A model generated the notes under the pieces. The model saw only the letters and a program-made list of their open reading frames with translations. It was not told the origin of the DNA and made no database searches. 53,066 bases of DNA from Bdellovibrionota bacterium (lineage in GTDB: Bacteria > Bdellovibrionota > Bdellovibrionia > Bdellovibrionales > JAEYZS01), in the NCBI GenBank assembly GCA_963169805.1, contig CAUJDY010000118.1:1-53066 (forward strand), in the 5' to 3' direction. Position numbers and translations under genes: made by a program. Positions within the stretch are counted from its first letter, which is position 1, and every line of letters begins with the position of its first letter. This document shows positions 1 to 8,656 of the stretch, piece by piece.

Positions 1-1
1 G

Positions 2-499
2 TTTGATGCAATTGCAAGCTATAACTTCAACTCAAAAACATATTTTATAACGCCGGTCAAACTTGTGATGAGTTTAATTATGATTGCGTTTGTTATTATT
101 GAGTTTGTTCCTTTCTTCAAAATTATCAAACCTCACAAAGCTTATTTATTTTGGGGAGGTTTATTAAGTGGTTTTTTTGGAGGACTATCCGGACACCAAG
201 GTGCACTTCGAAGTATGTTCTTGGTACACGCAAATTTAAAAAAGGAAACGTTCATTGCAACTGGAATTTCAATCGCCTGTGTGGTTGACATTGTAAGACT
301 AATTGTTTACTCAGATACATTTTTTACACGGGATATTTTGAATCACTCAAAAATGATTTTACTTTCAGTTCTAGCAGCGTTTTTAGGAGCACTTTTAGGA
401 CACAACCTTTTAAAAAAAATCACGTTTGATTTTATACAAAAAATTGTGTCCATACTTTTGTTAATTCTTGCATTAGGAATAGGTACAGGATTCATTTAA
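2..499 (+). CDS. TauE/SafE family permease, 5'-truncated by window edge
   Basis: The reading frame is open back to the first bases of the window (in-frame residues FDAIASYNF precede the listed GTG/ATG), so this is the C-terminal part of a longer gene. The visible 166 residues are mostly hydrophobic with about four membrane segments and contain a glycine-rich stretch, GGLLSGFFGGLSGHQGALRS, like the repeated motif of TauE/SafE (TSUP) permeases. The family moves sulfite, sulfonates or other organic anions across the inner membrane; the substrate here cannot be read from sequence. A second TauE/SafE gene lies 3.5 kb downstream. The M23 gene follows after 41 bases. Family assignment is fairly sure; start and full length are unknown. 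Confidence 0.75.
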   Translation, partial: FDAIASYNFNSKTYFITPVKLVMSLIMIAFVIIEFVPFFKIIKPHKAYLFWGGLLSGFFGGLSGHQGALRSMFLVHANLKKETFIATGISIACVVDIVRLIVYSDTFFTRDILNHSKMILLSVLAAFLGALLGHNLLKKITFDFIQKIVSILLLILALGIGTGFI

Positions 500-503
500 T
501 TCT

Positions 504-532
504 TTGCCACATTTTTATTTTACATATAAGCT
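504..532 (+). promoter_or_regulatory. Candidate sigma70-type promoter for the M23 gene
   Basis: TTGCCA, a 17-base spacer and TAAGCT lie so that only eight bases separate the -10-like box from the ATG at 541. The -35 fits well (5/6); the -10 is weak (3/6). No Shine-Dalgarno is visible, so the transcript may start at or next to the ATG. Prediction by eye only. Confidence 0.35.
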
Positions 533-540
533 AACTTTAT

Positions 541-1806
541 ATGAACAAAACACTCAAACTACTTTACTACAGCGTTTTTTTAGCATCACTTTCTGGGCTC
601 ATTTATTATGGGCACCACCTTCAGAATACTAAAACCCCAGGTTTAGAGATTTTAGAACAAGAGCCTGTTTCTGAGCTCTCTCTAGAGGAGGCATTTCCTT
701 ATGTCATCGAACCTCGCTCAACGCTCTCATCATCACTAACGGAGCTTGGAGTATCCCCCCAAGTCATTCAAGAAATTGTAACGGCAGCAAAGCCTATCGA
801 AAATTTAGCTCGGATTCGTCCAGGGATTCGCTTCCAAATTTTTAAAGATGAAACCTCAGAAATCCAAGGCATTGAGTTTAGATTTTCTGCAGTTGAAAGA
901 CTTTCTGTTAAGAAAATAAGTGGAACTTGGTCTGCGGATAAAATCAAAGAGCAGGTTGATATCCAAGTTGTCACATTCTCTGGAATTGTGAATATGAGTT
1001 TATGGGAATCTGCCTTAAATGCAAAAATGGACCCCAATTTAATTTCTGAGCTTGCAGACATTTTTGCATGGGAAGTCGATTTTGCCAGAGAAGTTCGAGT
1101 CAACGATCGCTGGAGGCTCACAGTTGAGCAGAAACTCGTTAAAGGTGAGCCGATCGGCTGGGGCTCTATATTAGCAGCTGAATACGAGAATGCAGGGACT
1201 TCTTATAAAGCTGTGCTTTTTAGAAATAACGGAGAGGAAATTGGCTACTTTACACCAGATGGCGCAAGTCTTCGAAAAATGTTTTTAAGAAGCCCTATTC
1301 GCTACGGGCGCATAACATCTCGCTTTAGCACCAGACGCTTTCACCCAATCCTAAAAATCAGACGCCCTCATCTGGGAGTAGATTATGGAGCACCGATTGG
1401 AACACCGATTCGAACGGTAGGAGATGGAACTGTTATATTTGCTAAATATAACGGTGGCGGTGGAAATGTAGTTCGCATCAGACACAACTCCATGTATGAA
1501 ACGGTTTATAAACATCTACATGGATTTGCAAAAGGCGTCAGATCTGGAACAAAAGTCAAGCAAGGGCAAATTATAGGTTATGTTGGCAATACAGGGCTCT
1601 CAACGGGGCCGCATTTGCATTTTGAATTTTATAATTCTGGTCGCTATGTAGATCCACTTACCAAGAAGTTTCCAACAGCAGAACCTGTCGCGCCACATCT
1701 TCTTACACAATTTAAAGCAGAAGCTGCAATTCTTCTTACGGGATTACCAGGCTGGGACAGTCTGCAAGCAGCTAATAAAACATCTTCAGATTCTTCTATG
1801 AATTAG
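541..1806 (+). CDS. M23 family metallopeptidase (murein endopeptidase)
   Basis: This 421-residue envelope protein has an N-terminal membrane anchor or signal (residues about 5-23), a middle region of about 200 residues like the LysM/OapA-like and second domains of MepM/Csd3-type proteins, and a C-terminal M23 (LytM) zinc domain. The zinc ligands are visible as HLGVD (His277, Asp281) and HLHFE (His358, His360). Family members cut peptide cross-links in peptidoglycan during growth or, in predators, during wall remodelling. The domain is complete, so activity is expected. There is no Shine-Dalgarno before the ATG; a promoter-like pair ends eight bases upstream. It is followed by a hairpin terminator shared with the convergent S37 peptidase gene. 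Confidence 0.9.
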   Translation: MNKTLKLLYYSVFLASLSGLIYYGHHLQNTKTPGLEILEQEPVSELSLEEAFPYVIEPRSTLSSSLTELGVSPQVIQEIVTAAKPIENLARIRPGIRFQIFKDETSEIQGIEFRFSAVERLSVKKISGTWSADKIKEQVDIQVVTFSGIVNMSLWESALNAKMDPNLISELADIFAWEVDFAREVRVNDRWRLTVEQKLVKGEPIGWGSILAAEYENAGTSYKAVLFRNNGEEIGYFTPDGASLRKMFLRSPIRYGRITSRFSTRRFHPILKIRRPHLGVDYGAPIGTPIRTVGDGTVIFAKYNGGGGNVVRIRHNSMYETVYKHLHGFAKGVRSGTKVKQGQIIGYVGNTGLSTGPHLHFEFYNSGRYVDPLTKKFPTAEPVAPHLLTQFKAEAAILLTGLPGWDSLQAANKTSSDSSMN

Positions 1807-1809
1807 AAA

Positions 1810-1837
1810 ATAGAGCCTGTGATGAGTCAGGCTCTAT
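1810..1837. terminator. Bidirectional hairpin terminator between convergent genes
   Basis: A perfect 10-bp inverted repeat (ATAGAGCCTG / CAGGCTCTAT) with an 8-base loop sits just after the M23 stop and just before the S37 peptidase stop on the other strand. On the minus strand the stem is followed by a T-rich run (TTTTCTAATT), so it fits best as the terminator of the minus gene, but may serve both. Confidence 0.75.
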
Positions 1838-1845
1838 GAGAGTTC

Positions 1846-3234
1846 TTAATAGAATTTAATTTTTTTACGAGCTCTAAACTCGATGTCTTCGAGAGTCTCC
1901 TCTTGAAATACATTTTTAAATTTCTGAGACTCTATTTCTGCAGCGGGAGCCTTCTCAAGCCACTTACTGACAAGAGCAACCACTTGAGACTTATCTGTAT
2001 TATTAAGTAAATTGAATTTTGCTCCATGATTCCCGCCAGCAACAACAAACTTATGAACTTGCTTTCCAGCTTCACTAACTGGAAACTCTCCTGCTGTCCA
2101 TGGATCAAACTCTCCATAAACAAAAATCACTTTATCTGCTTCATTTCTTACCCATTCCTCAACATCTAGCATAGCTGCATTTGAATAATTGTAAGACACG
2201 TTCTCTGGTGTGTACTGATCAATATCGTAATCATATTTACGATATTTTTCTAAATGTGCAGTAAACGTATCTGGGCTTCCTAACTGTGTTGCAGCCTGAA
2301 AATAATAAGATACAAATTTTTCTAACCCATCATCTGCATAGGAGGTTGCATCATTAACAGCTGTCATATATGAGAATTTCTCAATTATACTTCCATTCAC
2401 TGGTATCTTTGAGCATCCATAAAGCGTGTCTTTTGGATTACCGTACTGCCAAAATGCAAAAGATAATTCCATAACGGCATGCTCATAAGCTGCATCTGGT
2501 CCCCCTAATTTTTTGTAAACTCCTCCCAAGTGGGGTACAAGTTCATCTCTATGGATCAATAAATCTTTCTGCAAAGACTTAAGGTCTTCTCTACACTGGC
2601 TGTACTGATCGCTTCCAACAGATTCAATAAAAATATTATATCTCTGATCCCTAGTGCTAAATGAAAGTGGAGCCACATCCGCAATCGTAACGTCAATATC
2701 ATCTGGGTAAAATCTACGATGATAAATAGACGTCATCCCCCCCTTACTAGCCCCCGTATTCAGCCACTTAGCTTTATATATTTTTTTAAATACTGTTACT
2801 ATTCTGTGAAAATCTGCTGCCGACTGCTGAATATTCAGATACTTCCAATCTTTGCTGTCTGGCGTAGATGTGGAGAAAAATCGGTGCTCTACTTGAATTT
2901 GATTTGCACCAAATAAGCGTGTAATAGCAGCTTGAGAGATTCCAAAAATACTATAACCACTTGTTTGTAGCACCATTGGCTCCGCCTCATTTTTATGATG
3001 AAGAATAAGTTTTTGATAAAACTTTTCTCCCTCTCTTCCAAAATGATTTGTAGGTTGCTCAATTTGGATTTCAAAAACCTTTGCCCCCTGAAGCTCCGTA
3101 AGGTATTTCGACTGCACACCCTCAAGGCACTCTAGTTTTTCTTCAATTTTTGTAGCCCCCTCTAAACATGTCGTCTCATCTGCATAAGATGACACCGCCA
3201 AAGATATCATGATAAAAAGTATTAGTACTTTCAT
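1846..3234 (-). CDS. Secreted serine peptidase, S37 (PS-10) family
   Basis: The protein of 462 residues begins with a signal peptide (MKVLILFIMISLAVSSYADE) and has the alpha/beta-hydrolase signature of family S37, GASKGGMT with the nucleophile Ser163, followed by the family-typical YHRRFYPDDIDV. A GEFDPWT segment and a GGNHG segment near the C-terminus supply the expected Asp and His of the triad. S37 enzymes are tripeptidyl aminopeptidases that release tripeptides outside the cytoplasm; here it likely feeds on host or environmental protein. It stands alone, convergent with the M23 gene. The ATG is preceded by GGGAG, a good ribosome site. Family call is strong; exact specificity is not known. 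Confidence 0.85.
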   Translation of the reverse strand: MKVLILFIMISLAVSSYADETTCLEGATKIEEKLECLEGVQSKYLTELQGAKVFEIQIEQPTNHFGREGEKFYQKLILHHKNEAEPMVLQTSGYSIFGISQAAITRLFGANQIQVEHRFFSTSTPDSKDWKYLNIQQSAADFHRIVTVFKKIYKAKWLNTGASKGGMTSIYHRRFYPDDIDVTIADVAPLSFSTRDQRYNIFIESVGSDQYSQCREDLKSLQKDLLIHRDELVPHLGGVYKKLGGPDAAYEHAVMELSFAFWQYGNPKDTLYGCSKIPVNGSIIEKFSYMTAVNDATSYADDGLEKFVSYYFQAATQLGSPDTFTAHLEKYRKYDYDIDQYTPENVSYNYSNAAMLDVEEWVRNEADKVIFVYGEFDPWTAGEFPVSEAGKQVHKFVVAGGNHGAKFNLLNNTDKSQVVALVSKWLEKAPAAEIESQKFKNVFQEETLEDIEFRARKKIKFY

Positions 3235-3327
3235 AGTCTCCCCTCCTAAACATACTGATTAAATGTAGACATAGTGGCAGTGTCATCAAAAACCTAAGAG
3301 CTGCATTATGTTATTTTTTGAATTGAT

Positions 3328-3885
3328 TTATGAAGACTTCATTCTATAGATCCAAATAAACGCAGGAGGAAAATTTCTTACTACGACTCCTTTATAATAG
3401 GCCTCAAATCCCTGATTTGCATGAAGATGAGTGGGGGATAAAAATGGTAAGTAGGTAAACTGAATCATAACCCCCGTAGGGGATAACACCTGTTTTGCAG
3501 ACTTAAAAACATTTTCAATTACATCATCAGGTAGATTTAAAAGGGGCAATGATGAAATTATAACGTCCACTTTCCCTCGCATACTCTCCGGTATTAATTC
3601 CGCAGCCTTCGTAACATCATCATTTATGACCCTTACATGGGGGACACGCTTAATGACCTTTTGAGCAAGCTCAGGATCTAACTCAAATGAGACGATGGTT
3701 TTGGGATCATAGCTGTGGGATAGAGCCTCTGTAATTGGCCCGGCACCCGCTCCAAACTCTAAAATAGCTTTTGCATCATGAGGTATATAGGATATGAGCT
3801 TAGCTGCAAGCTGAGGAGAAGAATCAATAACACTTCCATATTGGAATGGGTTTTTAAGCCATTTCTTAAACAGATTATTACTCAC
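3328..3885 (-). CDS. Phospholipid N-methyltransferase-like class I SAM methyltransferase
   Basis: A 185-residue soluble protein with a Rossmann SAM-binding motif ILEFGAGAGPITEAL near residues 41-55, an acidic residue at the end of strand 2 (FELDPE), and a later SSLPLLNLP segment in place of the NPPY/NLPY motif of rRNA adenine dimethylases. The N-terminal FKKWLKNPFQYGSVIDSS matches the start of the PmtA-like phosphatidylethanolamine methyltransferase group. That group makes phosphatidylcholine or its precursors at the inner membrane. The start is a GTG with no Shine-Dalgarno, but a perfect TATAAT ends six bases before it. The alternative is a small-molecule or rRNA methyltransferase. Confidence 0.65.
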   Translation of the reverse strand: MSNNLFKKWLKNPFQYGSVIDSSPQLAAKLISYIPHDAKAILEFGAGAGPITEALSHSYDPKTIVSFELDPELAQKVIKRVPHVRVINDDVTKAAELIPESMRGKVDVIISSLPLLNLPDDVIENVFKSAKQVLSPTGVMIQFTYLPFLSPTHLHANQGFEAYYKGVVVRNFPPAFIWIYRMKSS

Positions 3886-3891
3886 TCAACA

Positions 3892-3897
3892 ATTATA
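3892..3897 (-). promoter_or_regulatory. -10 box (TATAAT) for the methyltransferase gene
   Basis: On the minus strand a perfect TATAAT lies six bases before the GTG start. No convincing -35 is seen at 17 bases. The spacing implies a start site at or next to the GTG and hence a leaderless transcript. Confidence 0.4.
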
Positions 3898-3929
3898 CCG
3901 CAAACCTTATAAAAGTAGATGAAAATCCA

Positions 3930-3958
3930 TTGACGTTCAGAAATCACAAGCGGATTCT
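3930..3958 (+). promoter_or_regulatory. Candidate promoter for the TauE/SafE-DUF1634 pair
   Basis: TTGACG, exactly 17 bases, then GATTCT, followed by eight bases and the ATG at 3967. The -35 matches the consensus at five of six bases. No ribosome site is seen between the box and the ATG. Confidence 0.45.
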
Positions 3959-3966
3959 TGGTCCCT

Positions 3967-4758
3967 ATGTCTATAGATATCACTTTATTTGGAGTTTCTA
4001 TCTTTGCAGGTACCGTGGGAGCGCTTCTAGGTCTAGGCGGTGGAGTTATTATTATTCCCACACTCACCCTTTATTATGGAATTGATATGAAGTATGCAAT
4101 TCCAGTGAGTCTTATCGCCACAGTTGCTACATCTCTTAATGGTACAGTAGCAAACTTCAAGAAAGATCTTGTAAATATCCGAGTGGCAACAGTCTTAGAA
4201 ACGGCAACAATAATTGGGGCCATTTATGGTTTTTTAATAGCAGGATTTATTGCTGTTAAGTTTCTTTATTACATTTTTGGGAGCTTTCTCATTTTGTCTG
4301 CATTTCTTATGCTACGAAAAAGAAAGAATACACTTGCAATTCAATCTGATCCAATAGCAAAAAAGCTACAACTTAATGCCGACTACGAAGTACAAAACGT
4401 TGCTTCTGGCTTTTTAATCATGTCTCTTTCGGGAGTTTTATCTGCACTCTTAGGGGTAGGCGGTGGAATTTTAAAAACAGTTGCAATGGATAGTATTATG
4501 AAAATACCCATCAAATCTTCATCCGCTACTTCAAATTTTATGATTGGAGTTACTTCTTCCACAAGCGCATTAGGATATCTGATTAAAGGCGATGTGGCCT
4601 ATTCACTTGTGCCCCCCATTGTATTAGGAATTACAATTGGATCACACCTCGGATCAAAACTTCTTCACATCATAAATCCAAATTTACTCAGACATATTTT
4701 TGTAATTGTGCTTATTTTAATTTCAATCCAAATGATACTGAAGGGAAGTAAATTATGA
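3967..4758 (+). CDS. TauE/SafE (TSUP) family membrane permease
   Basis: This 263-residue protein has about eight membrane segments arranged as two homologous halves, each opening with the glycine-rich signature (GALLGLGGGVIIIP near residue 15 and SALLGVGGGILK near residue 158). Such proteins export or import sulfite, sulfoacetate, taurine-derived or other small anions. The track starts at a TTG three codons earlier, but the ATG at 3967 fits the hydrophobic N-terminus and the promoter spacing. It overlaps the DUF1634 gene by four bases (ATGA), a pairing common for this subfamily. Substrate unknown. Confidence 0.85.
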   Translation: MSIDITLFGVSIFAGTVGALLGLGGGVIIIPTLTLYYGIDMKYAIPVSLIATVATSLNGTVANFKKDLVNIRVATVLETATIIGAIYGFLIAGFIAVKFLYYIFGSFLILSAFLMLRKRKNTLAIQSDPIAKKLQLNADYEVQNVASGFLIMSLSGVLSALLGVGGGILKTVAMDSIMKIPIKSSSATSNFMIGVTSSTSALGYLIKGDVAYSLVPPIVLGITIGSHLGSKLLHIINPNLLRHIFVIVLILISIQMILKGSKL

Positions 4759-5060
4759 GTCATTTTCTCATCAAAACTCTTCGTTATCTTCTTATTCTTA
4801 TACTTTTGCTTATCTTCTCTAATTACTTTTTCAACTACCAATCTCTTAAATTAGACAGATATATGATCTATTCCACAACTCAAGAACACCCCTCTCTGAT
4901 CTTGATTATTGGAATTTACTTACTTCTTATTCTCCCCTTTATAAGAATAATTTTTGTTTCTTGGTACTACTACCAAAGACAGGAGAGAGCTTTATTGGTC
5001 TTAAGTCTTTTTTGCCTGTTAGGTTTAGGAATTGGGCTAGCCATTGGTCGAATCCTTTAA
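4755..5060 (+). CDS. DUF1634 family membrane protein
   Basis: A 101-residue protein with three hydrophobic segments (about residues 5-25, 47-70 and 78-98), fitting the DUF1634 family, which is often encoded directly after a TauE/SafE permease. The start overlaps the permease stop as ATGA, so the two are translationally coupled. The family has no proven function; a role as an accessory subunit of the permease is inferred from the repeated pairing. Confidence 0.75.
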   Translation: MSHFLIKTLRYLLILILLLIFSNYFFNYQSLKLDRYMIYSTTQEHPSLILIIGIYLLLILPFIRIIFVSWYYYQRQERALLVLSLFCLLGLGIGLAIGRIL

Positions 5061-5106
5061 CCTAGGATGCACGCTAAGCTAAATGTCAAAATGACAAGAA
5101 TTTTAT

Positions 5107-5136
5107 TTGAAATGTTAAGACTAAATCATTCAAAAT
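5107..5136 (+). promoter_or_regulatory. Candidate promoter for the MEDS protein gene
   Basis: TTGAAA, 18 bases, CAAAAT, then six bases (aaacaa) to the ATG at 5143. There is no Shine-Dalgarno. The arrangement again predicts a transcript starting at the ATG. Confidence 0.4.
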
Positions 5137-5142
5137 AAACAA

Positions 5143-5931
5143 ATGGAAAATCAACTACACAATTCAGAAAATTATTATACACACGAGGCGATCCTTTTCA
5201 AAAATAAAGAAGATAAGCTCAAGGCACTTGAGCTTTATGTTCAAAAATATGCAGTTCTTCATTATGAATTCGTTTTTGCAATACAAGCTAACGCATATGC
5301 GGACGCAGTTGAAAGATTTAAGCCTTATAAGAACGTGAGTATTTATAATGCGACAGATCTAGCTCAGTATTATGCAGTCCAGCCTGAGTTAATTAAAGAT
5401 GTCTTTAGTCGCCATGGAATTCCTGCTTTTGAAAAATCTTTTAGCATAAACAGAAATTTATTTGTCTATAGAGAACTCGCAGATGCTCTTATGAGCAAAG
5501 GCTTTATTAAGCAAGCATTAACATTGGAGTCTGTATGCTCTGAGTACTTAGTTACAAAAAATGCTTTTATGTTATGTGGATATAGCCAAGATAATTTTAT
5601 CTGCAAAGATTGGAAATCTCAGTTTGAAGCCGTTTGTAAGTTGCATACAAAAGTTCATACAACAGATGAAGATGAAGCTTGCATACAGTACGGCCATGCT
5701 AAACTTCTGCTAACACAGTTAAATTGCAAGTCTGATCCCAGTAAGTTTACAGAATCCTTAAACATTGAACTTAGAAACAACCTAGCATTAATACGTCTAG
5801 CTGCTCAGAGCATTGATGGAATTATTTCTAAGCCAAAACTTTCAGAGCATGAGAAAACACAACTTAAGAGACACTGTGGGCACATTAATATTGGGTTAGA
5901 AAGAATTATGGAAAAGCTTCAGAAGAGCTAA
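5143..5931 (+). CDS. Stand-alone MEDS sensory-domain protein
   Basis: A soluble 262-residue protein without signal peptide. The first 165 residues resemble the MEDS domain (named from DcmR-type regulators): HEAILFKN at the start, a central segment about recovering and modifying a ligand, and the diagnostic end pattern LFVYRELADAL...ALTLESVCSEYL...FMLCGY. No HTH, kinase core or receiver follows; the last 80 residues are helical with a coiled-coil look. MEDS domains are thought to sense small compounds upstream of kinases or transcription factors. Here it would have to act on a partner protein. It overlaps the convergent EamA gene by four bases. The domain call is from pattern recall and is fairly, not fully, sure. 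Confidence 0.6.
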   Translation: MENQLHNSENYYTHEAILFKNKEDKLKALELYVQKYAVLHYEFVFAIQANAYADAVERFKPYKNVSIYNATDLAQYYAVQPELIKDVFSRHGIPAFEKSFSINRNLFVYRELADALMSKGFIKQALTLESVCSEYLVTKNAFMLCGYSQDNFICKDWKSQFEAVCKLHTKVHTTDEDEACIQYGHAKLLLTQLNCKSDPSKFTESLNIELRNNLALIRLAAQSIDGIISKPKLSEHEKTQLKRHCGHINIGLERIMEKLQKS

Positions 5932-6803
5932 GCGCTGGTTTGTTTTCGAGCAGTGAGCCACAAACCCACGCACACTAAGCCCCCGCCAAGCATTTGAATG
6001 GGGAGTAGGTTTTCTCCTAAAAAAATCGTAGCTATAACAACGCCAAAAAAAGGCTCTGTCATGCTCAGAAGACTCGCATCAGAGGCTTTAATTTTTTGAA
6101 GACCCTGCAAGAAGAGTGTCATCGCCAATATAGAACAAACAAATGACATGACTCCAATAAATAAAAAATTGTTTTGTAGCAAAAATAGAGGACGGTCTAT
6201 ATCCCTAAAGTGCAGCAGACCTAAACTGAGTCCAGCACCAAGCTGCATGTAAAATGAAGTAGAAAGAGGATTCACGCCTTTTAGAATTTTTCCAGAAATT
6301 ATCACGTACAGGGCATAAAAAACGGCAGAACAAAATCCGTAAACTAAATAAATAGGTGAGGATGCGGACCATTCTCCCCAAACAAGACCTACCAAACCCA
6401 AAAGAGAAAGACCCAGAGCAAGCCATCCAGTTTTTGTTACTCTCTCTTGAAAAAATAAAATAGAAAATAAAGAAACAAAGAGCGGATATGTATAAAGCAG
6501 CAAAACTGTTAGTGAGGCTGAAACGCCCTGCAAAGCCATAAAATAACACGATGAGAAGAGTGCATACCCAAAAACTCCTAGTGCCAATGAATAAAGTATA
6601 TATTTTTTGGATAACTTAAGCAGACTTCGATCAAATATGAAATATCCAAGAAACATCATAACCGCAGCCATACTAAAACGCAGGCTCAAGAGCTCTCCTG
6701 GAGCAAAACCTCTTTCAAAGGCAGATTTTCCAAAAAAACCTAAAAATCCAAAGCAAATACCCGAGGCTATAACTTGAAGAGATCCAACAACTTTTTGATT
6801 CAT
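5928..6803 (-). CDS. EamA/DMT superfamily transporter
   Basis: A 291-residue inner-membrane protein with ten predicted helices in two EamA repeats; typical features are the GFLGFFGKSAF start and the second-repeat ASDASLLSMTEPFFGVVIATIFLGENLLP, which carries the conserved E-P of the family. Members export amino acids or other metabolites by secondary transport. Its gene ends four bases inside the MEDS gene on the other strand. The product of this gene is not closely similar to the second EamA protein at 13561. Substrate unknown. Confidence 0.85.
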   Translation of the reverse strand: MNQKVVGSLQVIASGICFGFLGFFGKSAFERGFAPGELLSLRFSMAAVMMFLGYFIFDRSLLKLSKKYILYSLALGVFGYALFSSCYFMALQGVSASLTVLLLYTYPLFVSLFSILFFQERVTKTGWLALGLSLLGLVGLVWGEWSASSPIYLVYGFCSAVFYALYVIISGKILKGVNPLSTSFYMQLGAGLSLGLLHFRDIDRPLFLLQNNFLFIGVMSFVCSILAMTLFLQGLQKIKASDASLLSMTEPFFGVVIATIFLGENLLPIQMLGGGLVCVGLWLTARKQTSA

Positions 6804-6816
6804 AAAGATGATAAAA

Positions 6817-6855
6817 AAATACCGCGCCTTCTTATTAAGATCAAGCGCGGTATTT
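6817..6855 (-). terminator. Intrinsic terminator of the 6878 gene
   Basis: An 11-bp perfect stem (AAATACCGCGC / GCGCGGTATTT) with a 17-base loop. On the minus strand it is followed by a run of T residues, the classical layout, placed 23 bases after the stop of the exported protein gene. On the other side it lies just upstream of the EamA start, so it also insulates that gene. Confidence 0.85.
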
Positions 6856-6877
6856 CTAGTGATACTTACATTATAAA

Positions 6878-7444
6878 CTAGTTCTTTTTGTAAGATGTAA
6901 GTTCGATATTCACTGGACCCATTTGAGATTGAGTAACTGTTTTAATCATTCCAAAAACAGGAACTTCTTTTGGATTCGCCCATTGCTCAATTTCAGAATT
7001 ATCATCCAAGTTCTTAGCCTTCACATAGATTGCTTGGAATGTTCCAGCAGGTACTGTGACAGAGGATTCTTTAACTTCGATGATTTCTATGTTGTTCTCA
7101 CCAATCTCTTGGTTTTGGCCATTGCAAACCAAAGACTTTGTCTTACCCGTATTTGGATCTACAAGCATTTCGCAATTTTGCTTTCCTGCAAATCCTAAAT
7201 CCATATCTTGTCCAATCAATAGACCTTCTGAATCCACTCTTTTAACAGTCGTGATCATAGTGCCATTGATAAACCCACCGATATTGAGTTTATAGCTAGC
7301 TGTGTCACCAACTTTCCACTCTCTTGTGTCTGCTCCCGAAAAGCTAGAAGACATTTCTGAGTGAAGCAGTGTTGGTATGTTATTAATAGTTGTAGCTTGT
7401 GAAACTGAAAATGCAGCAACAAGCGCAAGTAATAGAACTTTCAT
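6878..7444 (-). CDS. Exported protein of unknown function (DUF3108-like features)
   Basis: A 188-residue protein with a signal peptide cut near residue 17 (SVSQA) and a beta-rich mature part. The segment SSVTVPAGTFQAIYVKAK looks like the 'extracted by amount of modification' motif seen in DUF3108-like periplasmic proteins, followed by EIEQWANPKEVPVFGMIK. The ATG has a strong GGGGGA ribosome site, the same sequence used by the divergent outer-membrane gene at 7679. There is a single gene with its own terminator. I cannot assign a role beyond an envelope location. Confidence 0.6.
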   Translation of the reverse strand: MKVLLLALVAAFSVSQATTINNIPTLLHSEMSSSFSGADTREWKVGDTASYKLNIGGFINGTMITTVKRVDSEGLLIGQDMDLGFAGKQNCEMLVDPNTGKTKSLVCNGQNQEIGENNIEIIEVKESSVTVPAGTFQAIYVKAKNLDDNSEIEQWANPKEVPVFGMIKTVTQSQMGPVNIELTSYKKN

Positions 7445-7678
7445 AAATTCCCCCTTAGTTCTTTTTTGTGTATCTAAATGATTTCATTCTTTGAATTTAA
7501 GTCAAACCTTAAATGGAGCCTTACTTGCACCAAATTATTAAGTTTTCTTAATTTCTGGGATCATTTTGCTACTTTAATGCGTTCTACACCTATTTATTTC
7601 TATCTGAGCAGTTGGTACAGCCGTTGCTTTAACAAGCTTTGGAGCAAATCCAAAAAATTAAAAATGAGGGGGATCATC

Positions 7679-8545
7679 ATGAAAAGACTTTTTACGCTCG
7701 GACTCTTGTCCGCTGCACTAAATGTGTATGCGAACACACCAGCATCAACAGTTGCATTGCCAACAGCAACAAATATCCAAACAGAAACCATAAAGGTTGA
7801 GGAGGCGTCTAAACCTAAAATCCTAGAAAACCTCATTATGGGTATGGATTCTGAAAACTACAAATCTGTTACAAGTCAAAATGATGTTTACAAGGGCGAT
7901 ATCGAATCCATTCAATACTTAAAATTAGGTTATAAAATTCAACCGACCCTCTCAGCTATGGTGGTTGGAACTTGGATTCAAAAGCTAGGCTACGAAGAGC
8001 AAGACAGCAGAACCACTCCATCTGATCTACAGCTTAGACTGACAAAATCAAAATTATTTAATATTGGAAAGATGTCCTTCACATCACAAAACAGAGCCTA
8101 CCTGCCTACAACATCTGGATCTAAAGGACGAGGACAGATTGCTCAACTGAGAACTTATTTAATAGGTATGATGCCACTCTCAACAAAGCTCGAACTTAGC
8201 GTCATCTCAAATCTAAGATATTTCGTATACGAAGAGGGAGATCGTAAAACAGGTGTTGCAGACTTTAGGTTCTACAATACTGCGGGTCTTAAATATAACT
8301 TCACAGATAAATTAGCAGCAGAAACAACTCTTGGCGTATTTAGTGCGCGCGTAGAAGGTGGAGAAACTGCATACTACCAAGATTATTCAACATCACTCTA
8401 CTATAAGATCAACAACCACATTTCTTTAAATGGAGGAATCCGTGCGACTGTTCTTGGTAAAGAGGGTAACATCGACAAAGATGGTCTTGAACTCTATAAC
8501 CACAATGCATCCGAATATTTCATGATTGCATCTCTAGCACTATAG
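7679..8545 (+). CDS. Outer-membrane beta-barrel-like exported protein
   Basis: The listed ORF is too long; the real start is the ATG at 7679, preceded by GAGGGGGA and opening a signal peptide (MKRLFTLGLLSAALNVYA). The mature part of about 268 residues alternates polar and hydrophobic residues (for example LQLRLTKSKLF, GLKYNFTDKLAAETTLGVFSARV, SLYYKINNHISLNGGIRATVL) and ends near an aromatic/hydrophobic C-terminus, which points to an 8-12 stranded barrel. Its function is unknown. It is divergent from the exported protein at 6878 across a 234-base intergenic region, and ends at a strong hairpin. Confidence 0.7.
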   Translation: MKRLFTLGLLSAALNVYANTPASTVALPTATNIQTETIKVEEASKPKILENLIMGMDSENYKSVTSQNDVYKGDIESIQYLKLGYKIQPTLSAMVVGTWIQKLGYEEQDSRTTPSDLQLRLTKSKLFNIGKMSFTSQNRAYLPTTSGSKGRGQIAQLRTYLIGMMPLSTKLELSVISNLRYFVYEEGDRKTGVADFRFYNTAGLKYNFTDKLAAETTLGVFSARVEGGETAYYQDYSTSLYYKINNHISLNGGIRATVLGKEGNIDKDGLELYNHNASEYFMIASLAL

Positions 8546-8567
8546 AGCTGTTCAGATACCCACACAG

Positions 8568-8598
8568 GACGAAGGTCTATATGGCCTTCGTCTCTTTC
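8568..8598 (+). terminator. Intrinsic terminator after the barrel gene
   Basis: An 8-bp perfect stem (GACGAAGG / CCTTCGTC) with a 9-base loop followed by TCTTTC, 23 bases after the stop. The T run is interrupted by C, but the stem is strong. Confidence 0.75.
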
Positions 8599-8642
8599 AA
8601 TACAATTTGTTAAGAAATCTTTTTCTGCTTCAATTAATTCCG

Positions 8643-8648
8643 TATAAT
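8643..8648 (+). promoter_or_regulatory. -10 box (TATAAT) for the GNAT gene
   Basis: A perfect TATAAT ends eight bases before the ATG at 8657 with no Shine-Dalgarno between. The -35 region is only a T-rich stretch (TTTTTC). Confidence 0.4.
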
Positions 8649-8656
8649 TAGATCTC

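Noticed and set aside
7478-7678. N-terminal extension of the barrel protein ORF
   Set aside because: The extension lacks a signal and precedes a good ribosome site and signal peptide at 7679; read as non-coding leader.
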